Below, in pieces: positions 1 through 10,913 of a DNA stretch of 39,197 nt. The DNA lies in assembly GCA_049999725.1 (NCBI GenBank), contig JBNGIS010005910.1:1-39197 (forward strand), in the 5' to 3' direction. The notes under the pieces are model-generated. The model saw nothing but the letters and a program-made list of their open reading frames with translations. It made no database searches and was not told where the DNA came from. Position 1 is the stretch's first letter. Each line of letters begins with the position of its first letter. This stretch comes from Haplomitrium mnioides (taxonomy: Eukaryota > Marchantiophyta > Haplomitriopsida > Calobryales). The translations under genes and the position numbers were made by a program.

Positions 1-955
1 GCAGACCCGCGGGCGTCCTGGTGCTGCCACGTAGTCCGTGGAATCCCGCGATGGCTCTGGAGACGCCACGTTTCCATGGAATTGGGGCCCCTCCCCTGGC
101 TGGCGATCCCTGCTCTCCTTCCTTCTCTCCTCCGCCATGATCCTGTTTCCTTCCCATGATTCATGCACCCTGCTCTTATCAACTGTTTGAGGTAAGCAGC
201 TGTTCCTCCGAGGCCTTCACACTTGCTAAGGAGCATTTGGCTCGCTGATGCTTCTGCTTTAGTGAATTCTGCTTGAATGCTCAAAAGCACTGGCTGACAT
301 TCATCCACTCTCTTCATCGCGGAATTCTTTCATCTCAGGGCCCTCTATTCCTCGCAGAGATGTTTCTTCACAGATCCGAAAATCCCCCTTCAACTTTCGA
401 TTTCTATGCTTCAAAGTCCCCGCAATGCACCCGATCAAATTCTCCCTCACAATTCGATCCGATCCCCTGCTTCGCATCAATCCTTTCGCACAGGTCTCCG
501 CGCGCCATCTCCAGCTGATTGCCTGTCGAATGTCAGCTCGGGAAATTATCCCATAAGTTTTCCTTCAGAAGACATACGCACTATATAAACTTCCCACTCC
601 CATCCCCCTAGAGGGGTGTAAGGCCACCGCTTTCCTTTATTTGCCTCTGGACGGACCTAGTTCAGGGCTAAACCCCCCCCCCCAAGGGCAGGCTGTCCTC
701 CAAGTTAGATAGTTAGGAAATTAGTGGGCTTGGCTTGGCCCTCAACAATTAGGTTAGTTTTATTATTTTTTATTTTATTTTCTTTACCTCTGAAGTAAAA
801 CTTGTCCTGACCTTAGTCCTCCCCTTCCTCGTAGCATGGCTTGAGCCCTTTTTATATACCTTGGAAGTCCTGTTGACCCAAAACGTAGGACCTGCATGGC
901 TTATCACTTAAGTTTTTGAAATTTTTGCACTAAGCCCCTTCAAGCCCAGCTGACA
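1..955 (-). repeat. 3' LTR of the deleted element (incomplete, start ambiguous)
   Basis: On the minus strand a TGTCAGC terminus lies at 955, directly after a polypurine tract, which marks a 3' LTR start. Bases 442-955 match 32205-32700 of the nested solo LTR. A second TGTCAGCC lies at 299, and the matching 5' LTR copy starts at the equivalent point (3262), so the effective LTR start may be 299 with 300-955 as extra sequence. Bases 1-80 match the reverse complement of about 11301-11390 in the type B LTR. Compared with the 5' copy, this LTR lacks at least 200 bp near base 80. A poly-C run of about 12 lies near 667. Confidence 0.65.
581..590 (+). promoter_or_regulatory. Plant-type TATA box, antisense to the LTR
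   Basis: The sequence CTATATAAAC is followed by a conserved stretch (GTGTAAGGCCACCG, then GGACGGACCTAGTTCAGGG). The same TATA and downstream block recur at 32384-32560. The motif points plus, opposite to the element it lies in, about 365 bp inside the LTR start. It looks like an antisense promoter, or a piece of foreign promoter carried by the LTR; no transcript evidence is available. Confidence 0.45.
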
Positions 956-958
956 TTA

Positions 959-968
959 CTCCCCTTTT
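959..968 (-). other. Polypurine tract of the deleted element
   Basis: On the minus strand a purine run (AAAAGGGGAG, then TAA) immediately precedes the TGTCAGC LTR start at 955. The gag-pol element has the same arrangement at 37764-37775, including the upstream GACGCTTCACA. The polypurine tract primes plus-strand DNA synthesis in LTR retrotransposons. The matching context is what identifies this point as an LTR boundary. Confidence 0.7.
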
Positions 969-1371
969 AACTGTGAAGCGTCCCCGCAAACATCAGAGGA
1001 TTCAGCTTTCTTGCCACTTTGTTGAAGCATTGGAGGAACTTCCTCACAGACTCCTTCTTTTTCATCTTGAGCTGACCCATCTTGATCAGCGCTTCCGTCT
1101 CCTCACCAATCCCCCTGAACTCTGCAATAAAAGCTGCATTAAACGCATGCCAGTCCCTCTTGACGTTGTCTGACAAGTCCTTGTACCAGGGTTGGGCCTC
1201 CCCTTTCAACATTGCTGGCAAGATTCCAAGCTTTACATGGGCTTCCCCATTCGCTGCTGCATTGTTCTCGAGGTCATCCAGCCATTCATTTGGGTCATCC
1301 TTCGGGCGTCTCTTGAAGGACCTGTATTTAAATCTTCCTCGAAGCCCAGAAGGTGGCACCTGGTTGGCCAT
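967..1371 (-). pseudogene. gag: gag, N-terminal fragment of deleted element
   Basis: This is the N-terminal part of the structural capsid polyprotein. I take the ATG at 1371 as the start because the next residues (MANQVPPSGLRGRF) match the gag at 28425 (MANPMPPSGLRGRF); the frame is also open upstream to about 1392. The capsid core shows the Retrotrans_gag pattern: a WLDDLE segment, GEAQPWYKDL, then FIAEFRGI and KKKESVRKFLQ. After the RKLNP segment, near base 1000, the reading diverges from the other copy into sequence that precedes the polypurine tract, so this is the deletion joint. No zinc knuckle or pol remains. The retained part has no internal stop, unlike the copy at 28425, where this W codon (RDW) has become TAG. 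Confidence 0.75.
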
Positions 1372-1554
1372 CCCTCCACTGGCCACTGCCACTTCTACCT
1401 AGGGGTTTCTTCCTTCCGCCACTCTTCCTCAACAGTCTCAACCCCTAGTTGCTCTGTTTCTTGGAAGTAACCTTCTCACTGACTGACTTGAGGCTCCTGT
1501 GCACACAGTGGTCTCTCTGGTTCGAGTTGGTCTCAGGTTTTTTCAAACCCTTAG

Positions 1555-1571
1555 CCCTCCTTCTAGCGCCA
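1555..1571 (-). other. Primer binding site (minus element)
   Basis: On the minus strand TGGCGCTAGAAGGAGGG lies 11 bases after the LTR 3' end at 1583. It starts with TGG, complementary to a tRNA CCA end. A variant (TGGCATTAGAAGGAGGG) sits in the same place in the gag-pol element at 28230. I cannot identify the primer tRNA with certainty. Confidence 0.6.
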
Positions 1572-1786
1572 AAAATTCATATTGCTCCCCTATTTTGGTC
1601 CTTAACCTTCTCAGGCCCTGTTTCGAGTGCAAGAGAGGACAGATTACGGGCTTTCAGGTTCTTTTCTAAGACGGCCCCTTACCAGTTACCACTTCCAGAC
1701 CTTAAGAACTCTTCTTCTTCACACCCTTCGATGCCCCCGCAGATGCTTCTTTCCTCCCCTCGCGCCACGCCCTCCGTTGCACCGCC

Positions 1787-1819
1787 GTTCGCCGCCGCCC
1801 CGCAAGGGGGTAGGCTGAC
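1787..1819 (-). repeat. 33-bp LTR hairpin cassette (minus strand, drifted)
   Basis: On the minus strand the outer arms are GTCAG/CGAAC, only partly pairing; inner CCCC/GGGG is kept. It belongs to the 5' LTR of the deleted element. Confidence 0.6.
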
Positions 1820-1948
1820 CGTCGCGCTAACTGCCTTCCGCAGTTGACCCGCACATTGCCCGAGGTCGGAAGAACTCTCCTCCTTGTGACGCGTGTCCCG
1901 TGAGTCGCTTCGGGGTCCCTGGGGTCGCCACGTCCTCCGAAGGGCGCC

Positions 1949-1981
1949 GTCCGCCGCCGCCCCGCAAAGGGGTAGGCGGAC
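1949..1981 (-). repeat. 33-bp LTR hairpin cassette (minus strand)
   Basis: Intact outer GTCCG/CGGAC and inner CCCC/GGGG arms on the minus strand, 162 bp from the other copy. A GCCACGTCC motif (ACGTGGC on the minus strand) is at about 1927. Confidence 0.7.
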
Positions 1982-2744
1982 CGTCGCGTTGACCTTCATC
2001 CGTTGTTTGACCCCCCGGAAATCCTTCCTTGCTTCCCAGAGTGCCACGTTTCCGAAGCCGTCGGCGGAATCCCTGTGCTCGCTGAGTAAGAACTGGTGCC
2101 GATTGTCGCCATTTCGTCCTTCCATCGAGATAAGAACCAAGCGTGCGCCTGAGGCTCCCGATGTTATCTGTTGCGAAAGCTCGATATAGGGACTGCAAGG
2201 CCCCTTAGGACCGTTAGTCCCTCTGACGAACTATCAGATGTTGCCGTTGGACCCCACCGAAGCTTCGCCCCAGGTTCTGCCGGAGCTACGATGAATCCCC
2301 CTTTTGGTTGCGCTTGCTCCTCCATCTGTCGCACCGGCGTTCTCTTGATTTTCTGGCCGCCCCATCTTGCCACCCGGTTCACCGATAGATCGTCTTTTCG
2401 GCATACCCTTTGTTTCCCCCAACCGAATCGGCGCCACATCGCCCTTCTGGCTCAACCTTCTTCCCGTTGGTTGGTTCGTGATGGACGTTTCCCCACTGGT
2501 ATCAGCACCTCATTTGAACCGGGTCGCCGCGAAGTCGCCATTTTGCCTTTGCTCGCTCTTACTTGGCCCGCTAGGTGATCTATCCCCCTTTCGGCTCTCC
2601 TCTCCTCTTCCTCTTGGATCTGCAATGTATCGCCCTTACGGCACTCCTCCATTTTCCTTTGGCCAGACCCGCGATAGGTTGTTATTTCAGACCTTCCTCC
2701 TTGCTCCCCTGTTTGGTCTCTCGCGGATCCCTCTTAAGTGGGGT

Positions 2745-2844
2745 NNNNNNNNNNNNNNNNNNNNNNNNNNNNNNNNNNNNNNNNNNNNNNNNNNNNNNNN
2801 NNNNNNNNNNNNNNNNNNNNNNNNNNNNNNNNNNNNNNNNNNNN
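2745..2844. other. Assembly gap (100 N) inside the 5' LTR
   Basis: Exactly 100 N, the usual placeholder for unknown length. In the related LTR the flanks correspond to about 11120 and 11450, so roughly 330 bp rather than 100 would be expected if the copies are collinear. Confidence 0.9.
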
Positions 2845-3262
2845 GATTTGTGGCCGCTGCAGGACCCCCGCGATCTGCCCTGTCTTCGGAGTGCCTTCGG
2901 GTGTCCTTGTTGTTAACAGATCCATGCTTCTTCCTCCGACAATCGCCTTGCCATGGGTGTCTGCTCTATTCCTTTTCCCCAGCTCCCACCCCCGCATCCT
3001 CCTTAGGCCCACGGATTCTCGCTGGCATGCTTTGAATTGGAGAATGGGGCCCCTCCTCTGGCTGGCGATCACTGCTCACCTTCCTCCTCCCCTCCGCCAT
3101 GGTCATGTTTCCCTTCCATGACTCATGCACCCTGCTCTTAATCAGCTGTTTGAGGTAATCAGCTGTTCCTGAGATGCCTTCACAATCGCGAAGGGAACAA
3201 TGTGGCCAGTGGTGCTCCTGATTTCGTGAATTCAGCTTAGTGCTCCAAACTACCAGCTGACA

Positions 3263-3901
3263 CACTGGAATTATGAGACTCAAGAGAAGGTCGGAATTGC
3301 TGGAATAAAGAGCAAGAGTCCAAGGAGGCAGTAAAAATCGTATCTTAGGAGAAACAGAGGAGCTGCAGAGGAATGAGAGGAATAAAGGGTTGAGAGGTCA
3401 CAACTGTGTTGCGGAGATCAACCCAAGTCAGAGGAACGTCGGCGGAGTGTGTGGTGTTGTGTATGCAGAGTGTAGTTAGTTTTGTATTCTGTTTGTAATT
3501 ACTGGAAAGACATTTCAGATCCAAAGTGAACAGGATTTCAGATCAGCAGGGGTCCAGGAATCAGAGTAAGAGGATAAGGCAGTAAGGGGACAGATCCCCT
3601 ATAGAATTCAGATATCAGGACTTGATCTTGTATTGTAAAACTTTGAGTCTGGATCCTATTTTGGATCCCTTAAATCCACTTCGGAATTTGATAAGAGGCG
3701 CTTCTGTGGTGTGTGTGAATGTTTGGATAGAGAGTTGAATAAGGAGAAAGGTCAGCAAGGTGAGAAGGAACACCCTTAAGGCCTGACATTGATAACTTGC
3801 AGCGGGGCCATCTCATAAAAGAACCTGAAACTCGTAAAAGTTAGCCTTTTCCTTCCGAAGAGCGGTGTTCGGAGGATAAGACCAGAAGGAGGGGGCTGAC
3901 A
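3263..3901 (+). repeat. 3' fragment of a type A LTR
   Basis: The last roughly 640 bp of a type A LTR, nearly collinear with 23147-23788 and with the LTR ending at 28220. It ends GGGGGCTGACA at 3901 and is followed directly by CATCT and satellite. The conserved ATCTCATAAAAGAACCTG block lies about 80 bp before the end. Its 5' part is separated by the minus-strand element at 1-3262 and should resume left of the window. Confidence 0.8.
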
Positions 3902-6207
3902 CATCTCAATCCCTAATGCTTGCCACTAATTATGAAAACCTACTAAGCTGAGAAATGGTTTCATTAGATGAGTTTCATTAGATGACTCTGAGCATTTAAC
4001 AATTTGCATGGGATCTAAATCCCTAATGCTTGCCACTATATATGAAACCCCACTAGGATTAGAAAAGGTTTCATTAGATAAGTTTCATTAGATGAGTGTA
4101 AGCATTTAACAATTTGCATAACATCTCAATCTCCAATGCTTGCCACTAATTATGAAAACCCACTAAGCTGAGAAACAGTTTCATTAGATGAGTTTCATTA
4201 GATGAGTTTGAATATTTAACAATTTGCATGGCATCTCAATCCCTAATGCTTGCCACAAATTATGAAAACCCACTAAGCTGACAAACGGTTTCATTACATG
4301 AGTGAGAGCATTTAACAATTTGCATGGCATCTCAATCCCTAATGGTTGCCACTAATTATGAAACCCCACTAAGATGAGAAAAGGTTTCATTATTTGAGTG
4401 TCATTAGATGAGTCTGACCATTTAACAATTTGCACGACATCTCAATCCCTAATGCTTGCCACTAATTATGAAAACCCACTAAGCTGAGAAATGGTTTCAT
4501 TAGATGAGTTTAAGCATTTAGCAACTTGCATGGCATCTCAATCCCTAATGCTTGCCACTAATTATGAAAACCCACTAAGCTGAGAAATGGTTTCATTAGA
4601 TGAGTTTGAGCATTTAACAATTTGCATGGCATCTCAATCCCTAATGCTTGCCACTAATTATCAAAACCCACTAAGCTTTGAAACGGTTTCATTAGATGAG
4701 TTTCATTAGATGAGTCTGAAAATTTAACAATTTATATGGCATCTTAATCCCTAATGCTTGCCACTAATTATGAAAACCCACTAAGCTGAGAAACGCTTTC
4801 ATTACATGAGATAGAGCATTTAACAATTTGCATGGCATCTCAATCCCTAATGCTTGCCACTAATTATAAAAAACCCACTAAGCTAAGAAACGATTTCATT
4901 AGATGAGTATGAGCACTTAACAATTTGCATGGCATCTCAATCCCTAATGCTTGCCACTAACTATCAAACCCCACTAAGGTGAGAAACGGTTTCATTACAT
5001 GAGTTTCATTAGATCTATCCGAGCATTTAACAATTTGCATGGCATCTCAATCCCTAATGCTTGGTACTAATTATGAAAACCCACTAAGCTGAGAAACGGT
5101 TTCATTAGATGAGTATAAGCATTTACCAATTTGCATGGCATCTCAATACCTAACGGTTGCCACAAATTATGAAACCCCACTAAGCTGAGAAACGGTTTCA
5201 TTGGATGAGTTTCATTAGATGAGTCTAAGCATTTAACGATTTGCATGGCATCTCAATCCCTAATGCTTGCCACTAGTTATGAAAACCCACTAAGCTGAGA
5301 AATGGTTTCATTAGATGAGTATGAGCATTTAACAATTTGCATGACATCTCAATCCTTAATGCTTGCCACTAATTATGAAAACCTTCTAAGCTGAGAAATG
5401 GTATCATTAGATGAGTATGAGCATTTAACAATTTGCATGGCATCTCAATCCCTAATGCTTGCCACTAATTATCAAAACCCACTAAGCTTTGAAACGATTT
5501 CATTAGATGAGTTTCATTAGATGAGTCTGATAATTTAACAATTTACATGGCATCTTAATCCCTAATGCTTGCCACTAATTATGAAAACCCACTAAGCTGA
5601 TAAACGGTTTCATTACATGAGTCAGAGCATTTAACAATATGCATGGCATCTCAATCCCTAATGCTCGCCAGTAATTATAAAAAACCCACTAAGCTGAGAA
5701 ATGGTTTCATTAGATGAGTATGAGCATTTAACAATTTGCATGGCATCTCAATCCCTAATGCTTGCCAATAACTATGAAACCCCACTAAGGTGAGAAAAGA
5801 TTTCATTAGATGAGTTTCATTAGATATGTCCGAGCATTTAACTATTTGTATGGCATCTCAATCCCTTATACTTGCCACTAATTATGAGAACCCACTAAGC
5901 TGAGAAACGGTTTCATTAGATGAGTATGAGCATTTAACAATTTGTATGGCATCTCAATCCCTAACGATTGCCACTAATTATGAAACCCCACTAACCTGAG
6001 AAACAGTTTCATTGCATAGGTTTCATTCGATGAGTCTGAGCATTTAACAATTTGGATGGCATCTCAATCCCTAATGCTTGCCACTAGTTATGGAAACCCA
6101 CTAAGCTGAGAAATGGTTTGATTAGATGAGTATGAGCATTTAACAATTTGCATGGTATCTCAATCCGTAATCCTTGCCACTAATTATGAAAACCCACTAA
6201 GCTAAGA

Positions 6208-7100
6208 AATGGTTTCATTAGATGAGTATAAGCATTTAACAATTTGCATGGCATCTCAATCCCTAATGCTTGCCACTAATTATGAAAACCCACTAAGTTC
6301 AGAAACGGTTTCATTAAATGAGTTCGAGTATTTAACAATTTGCATGGCATATCAATCCCTAATGCTTGCCACTAATTTTCAAATGCCACTAAGCTGAGAA
6401 ACGGTTTCATTAGATGAGTATGAGCATTTAAAAATTTGCATGGCATCTCAATCCCTAATGCTTGCCACTAATTATGAAAACCCACTAAGCTGAGAAATGG
6501 TTTCATTACATGAGTTTCATTAGATGAGTATGAGCATTAAACAATTTACATGGCATCTCAATCCCTAATGCTTGCCACTAATTATGAAACCCCACTAAGA
6601 TGAGCAAAGGTTTCATCAGATGAGTTTCATTACATAAGTGTAAGCATTTAACAATTTCCATGGCATCTCAATCCCTAATGCTTGCCACTAATTATGAAAC
6701 CCCACTAAGTTGAGCAACCGTTTTAGTAGCAAGCATTAGGGATTGAGATGCCATGCAAATTGTAAAATGCACAGACTCATCTAATGAAACTCATCAAATG
6801 GTTATGGAAACCCACTAAGCTCATAAATGGTTTCATTAGATGAGTATGAGCATTTAACAATTTGCATGGCATCTCAATCCCTAATGCTTGCCACTAATTA
6901 TGAAAACCCACTAAGGTGAGAAACCGTTTCATTAGATGAGTTTCATTAGATGAGTCTCAGAATTTAACAATTTGCATGGCATCTAAATAACTAATGCTTG
7001 CCACGAATAATGAAACACCAGTAAGATGAAAAAGGTTTTATTAGATGAGTTTCATTAGATGCGTGTAACCATTTAACAATTTGCATAGCATCTCAATCCC
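6208..7100 (+). repeat. Higher-order duplicated block, copy 1
   Basis: This block recurs 3256 bp downstream (3273 bp at its left edge). Shared rare markers are GAGCATTAAACAATTTACATGG, split here as GAGCATTAAAC and AATTTACATGG, the inverted monomer at 6729, ATCTAAATAACTAATGC at 6981, and ATTAGATGCGTGTAACC just after. Similarity continues to the right beyond 7100 but with an offset change of about four monomers. Confidence 0.75.
6729..6801 (-). repeat. Inverted satellite monomer, copy 1
   Basis: A single, slightly short monomer in reverse orientation (GCAAGCATTAGGGATTGAGATG onward, through CTCATCTAATGAAACTCATC), interrupting a head-to-tail array. It faces the forward monomer just upstream, so the two could form a foldback with arms of roughly 70 bases. 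The left joint follows ACTAAGTTGAGCAACCGTTTT. Confidence 0.85.
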
Positions 7101-9536
7101 TAATGCTTGCGACTAATTAAGAAAACCCACTAAGCTGAGAAATAGTTTCATTAGATGAGTTTCATTAGATGAGTTTGAGAATTTAACAATTTGCATGGCA
7201 TCTCAATCCCTAATGCTTGCCACTAATTATGAAAACCCACTAAGGTGAGAAACGGTTTCATGATATGAGTGAGAGCATTTAACAATTTGCATGGTATTTC
7301 AATCCCTAATGCTTGCCACTAATTATGAAACCCCACTAAGCGGAGAAAAGGTTTCATTAGATGAGTTTCATAAGATGAGTCTAACCATTGAACAATTTGC
7401 ATGGCATCTCAATCCCTAATGCTTGCCACTAATTATGAAAAACCCACTAAGCTCATAAATGGTTTTATTAGATGAGCATGAGCATTTAAGAATTTTCATG
7501 GCATCTCAATCCCTAATGCTTGCCACTAACTATGAAAACCCACTAGTCTGAGAAATGGTTTCATTAGATGAGTATGAGCATTTAACAATTTGCATGGCAT
7601 CTAGATCCCTAATGCCTGCCACTAATTATGAAAACCCACTAAGCTAAGAAACAGTTTCGTTAGATGAGTTAGAGCATTTAACAATTTGCATGGCATTTCA
7701 ATGCCTAATGCTTGCCACTGATCATGAAACCCTACTAAGATGAGAAAAGGTTTCATTAGATGAGTTTCATTAGATGAGTGTAAGCATTGAACAGTTTGCA
7801 TGGCATCTCAATCCCTAATGCTTGCCGCTAATTATGAAACCCCACTAATCTTAGAAACGGTTTCATTAGATGAGTCTTTGCGTTTAACAATTTGCATGGC
7901 ATCTCAATCCCTATTGCTTGCCACAAATTATGAAAACCCACTAAGCTGAGAAACGGTTTCATTATATGAGTGAGAGCATTTAACAATTTGCATGGTATCT
8001 CAATCCCTAATGCTTGCCACTAATTATGAAATCCCACTAAGATGAGAAAAGGTTTTATTAGATGAGTTTCATAAGATGAGTCTAACCATTTAACAATTTG
8101 CATGGCATCTCAATCCCTAATGCTTGCCACTAATTATGAAAAACCCACTAATCTCAGAAATGGTTTTATTAGATGAGTATGAGCATTTAACAATTTGCAT
8201 GGCATCTCAATCCCTAATGTTTGCCACTAATTATGAAAACCCACTAAGCTGAGAAATGGTTTCATTAGATGAGTGTGAGCATTTAACAATTTGCATGGCA
8301 TCTGAATCCCTAATGCTTGCCACTAATTATGAAACCCCACTAAGCTGAGAAACAATTTCATTAGATGAGTTTCATTAGATGAGTCTGAGCATTTAACAAT
8401 TTGCATGGCATCTCAATCCCTAATGCTTGCCACTAATTATGAAAAACCCACTAAGCTTAGAAACGGTTTCATTTGATGAGTATGAGCATTTAACAATTTG
8501 CATGGCATCTCAATCCCTAATGCTTGCCACTAATTATGAAAAACCCGCTAAGCTGAGAAACGATTTCATTAGATGAGTGTGAGCATTTAACAATTTGCAT
8601 GGCATCTCAATCACTAATGCTTGCCACTAATTATGAAACCCCACTAAGCTGAGAAACAATTTCATTATATGAGTTTCATTAGATGAGTCTGAGCATTTAA
8701 CAATTTGCATGGCATTTCAATCCGTAATGCTTGCCACTAATTATGAAAAACCCACTAAGCTGAGAAATGGTTTCATTAGATGAGTATGAACATTTAACAA
8801 TTTGCATGGCATCTCAATCCATAATGCTTGCCACTAATTATGAAACCCCACTAATCTTTGAAACAGTTTCATTGGATGAGTTTCATTAGATGAGTCTGAG
8901 CATTTAACAATTTGCATGGCATCTTAATCCCTAATGCTTGCCACTAAATATGAAAACCCACTCGGCTGAGAAACGGTTTCACTCCATGAGTAAGAGTATT
9001 TAACAATTTGCATGGCATCTCAATCCCTGATGGTTGCCACTAATTATAAAAAACCCACTAAGCTGAGAAACGGTTTCATTAGATGAGTATGAGCATTTAA
9101 CAATTTGCATGGCATCTCAATCCCTAATGCTTGCTACTAACTATGAAACCCCACTAATATGAGAAAAGGTTTCATTAGATGAGTTTCATTAGATGAGTCT
9201 ATCCATTTAACAATTTGCATGGCATCTCAATCCCTAATGCTTGCCACTAATTATAAAAGCCCACTAAGCTGAGAAATGGTTTCATTAGATGAGTATGAGA
9301 ATTTAACAATTTGCATGGCATCTCAATCCCTAACGGTTGCCACTAATTATGAAACCCCAGTAAGCTGAGAAACAGTTTCATTGGATGAGTTTCATTAGAT
9401 GAGTCTGAGCATTTACCAATTTGCATGGCATCTCAATCCCTAATCCTTGCCACTAGTTATGAAAACCCACTAAGTTGAGAAATGGTTTCATTAGATGAGT
9501 ATGAGCATTTAACAATTTGCATGGCATCTCAATCCC

Positions 9537-9636
9537 NNNNNNNNNNNNNNNNNNNNNNNNNNNNNNNNNNNNNNNNNNNNNNNNNNNNNNNNNNNNNNNN
9601 NNNNNNNNNNNNNNNNNNNNNNNNNNNNNNNNNNNN
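9537..9636. other. Assembly gap (100 N) in satellite array 1
   Basis: Exactly 100 N inside the tandem array, between CAATCCC and AAAACCCACTAAGC. Collapse or loss of monomers here is plausible. Confidence 0.9.
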
Positions 9637-9984
9637 AAAACCCACTAAGCTGAGAAATGGGTTCATTAGATGAGTATGAGCATTTAACAATTTGCATGGC
9701 ATCTCAATCCCTAATGCTTGCCACTAATTATGAAAACCCACTAAGCTGAGAAATGGTTTCATTACATGAGTTTCATTAGATGAGTATGAGCATTAAACAA
9801 TTTACATGGCATCTGAATCCTTAATGCTTGCCACTAATTATGAAACCCCACTAAGATGAGCAAAGGTTTCATTAGATGAGTTTCATTAGATGAGTGTAAG
9901 CATTTACGAATTTGCATGGCATCTCAGTCCCTAATGCTTGCCACTGATTATGAAACCCCACTTAGTTGAGAAACTGTTTTAGTA

Positions 9985-10057
9985 GCAAGCATTAGGGATT
10001 GAGATGCCATGCAAATTAAAAAATGCATGCACTCATCTAATGAAACTCATCTAATGA
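9985..10057 (-). repeat. Inverted satellite monomer, copy 2
   Basis: Second reverse-oriented monomer, 3256 bp from the first and with the same left joint (AGTAGCAAGCATTAGGG). The shared breakpoint shows that the inversion came before duplication of the block. Confidence 0.85.
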
Positions 10058-10913
10058 TTATAAAAACCCACTAAGCTCAAAAATGGTTTCATTAGATGAG
10101 TATGAGCATTTAACAATTTGCGTGGCATCTCAATCCCTAATGCTTGCCACTCATTATGAAACCCCACTAAGCTGAGAAACCATTTCATTAGATGAGCTTC
10201 ATTAGATGAGTCTGAGAATTTAACAATTTGCATGGCATCTAAATAACTAATGCTTGCCACCAATTATGAAACACCACTAAGATGAGAAAAGGTTTCATTA
10301 GATGAGTTTCATTAGATGCGTGTAACCATTTAACAATTTGCATAGCATCTCAATCCCTAATGCTTGCCACTAATTATGAAAACCCACTAAGCTGAAAAAC
10401 GGTTTCATTAGATGAGTTTTATTAGATGAGTTTGAGAATTTAACAATTTATAGTATCTCAATCCCTAATGCTTGCCTCTAATTATGAAAACCCACTAAGC
10501 TGAGAAACAGTTTCATTACATGAGTCAGAGCATTTAACAATTTGCATGGCATCTCAATCCGTAATGTTTGCCACTAATTATGAAACCCCACTAAGATGAG
10601 AAAAGGTTTCATTAGATGAGTTTCATTAGATGAGTGTAAGCATTTAACAATTTGCATGGCATCTCAATCCCTAATGCTTGCCGCTAATTATGAAACCCCA
10701 CTAATCTGAGAAACGGTTTCATTAGATGAGTGCGTGCATTTAACAATTTGCATAGCATCTCAATCCCTAATGCTTGCCCCAAATTATGAAAACCCACTAA
10801 GCTGAGAAACGGTTTCATTACATGAGTGAGAGCATTTAACAATTTGCATGGTATCTCAATCCCTAATGCTTGCCTCTAATTATGAAGCCCCACTAAGATG
10901 AGATTAAATCTAA

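Larger units (their letters stand above)
1..3262 (-). mobile_element. Internally deleted Ty3/gypsy LTR retrotransposon (partial, minus strand)
   Basis: Read on the minus strand, this element has a 5' LTR (3262 down to 1583), a primer binding site, the N-terminal part of gag, a polypurine tract, then a 3' LTR that leaves the window at base 1. Segments 80-299 and 3045-3262 are direct repeats of each other, as LTR copies should be. Everything from mid-gag to about 25 bases before the polypurine tract is missing: protease, reverse transcriptase, RNase H and integrase. It is therefore a deletion derivative that could move only with enzymes supplied in trans. Its right edge lies inside a plus-strand type A LTR fragment, so it is a nested insertion; the left edge, and hence the target duplication, is outside the window. 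Confidence 0.75.
1583..3262 (-). repeat. 5' LTR of the deleted element (type B)
   Basis: On the minus strand it begins TGTCAGCTGG at 3262 and ends GGGGAGCA at 1583, about 1.7 kb including a 100-N gap (2745-2844). It is collinear with the plus-strand type B LTR at 11029-14427: matches include 2850-2950 with about 11029-11121, and the 3' terminal block with 14330-14427. It is much shorter than that copy, so a large internal part is missing. It carries two copies of the 33-bp hairpin cassette (1787-1819 and 1949-1981) and ACGTGG motifs. It abuts the type A fragment at CACTG (3263-3267), which may be the target duplication. Confidence 0.65.
9481..10356 (+). repeat. Higher-order duplicated block, copy 2
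   Basis: Downstream copy of the 6208-7100 block. Exact 3256-bp offsets hold for the TTTCATTACA marker (6501/9757), the inverted monomer (6729/9985) and ATCTAAATAAC (6981/10237). Before the N gap the offset is 3273, so the gap should represent about 117 bp rather than 100 if the copies are collinear. Confidence 0.75.
3902..10913 (+). repeat. Satellite array 1 (96/110-bp tandem repeat)
   Basis: About 7 kb of head-to-tail AT-rich monomers, roughly 65-70 copies. A monomer runs from CATCTCAATCCCTAATGC through GCCACTAATTATGAAAACCC, CACTAAGCTGAGAAA, GGTTTCATTAGATGAG and GAGCATTTAACAATTTGC. Two lengths alternate irregularly: about 96 bp, and about 110 bp in which a 14-bp TTTCATTAGATGAG segment is doubled. 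Larger repeats are visible: an approximately 811-bp period (CATCTTAATCCC marker at 4740 and 5551, again at 8920) and a 3256-bp duplicated block. There is a 100-N gap at 9537. I find no gene. Sequence of this kind, with nested retrotransposons, is typical of centromeric, pericentromeric or subtelomeric DNA; which one cannot be decided here. Confidence 0.95.

Noticed and set aside
10051-10263. Minus-strand frames in satellite as genes
   Set aside because: They are reverse readings of monomers, repeated with the array period.
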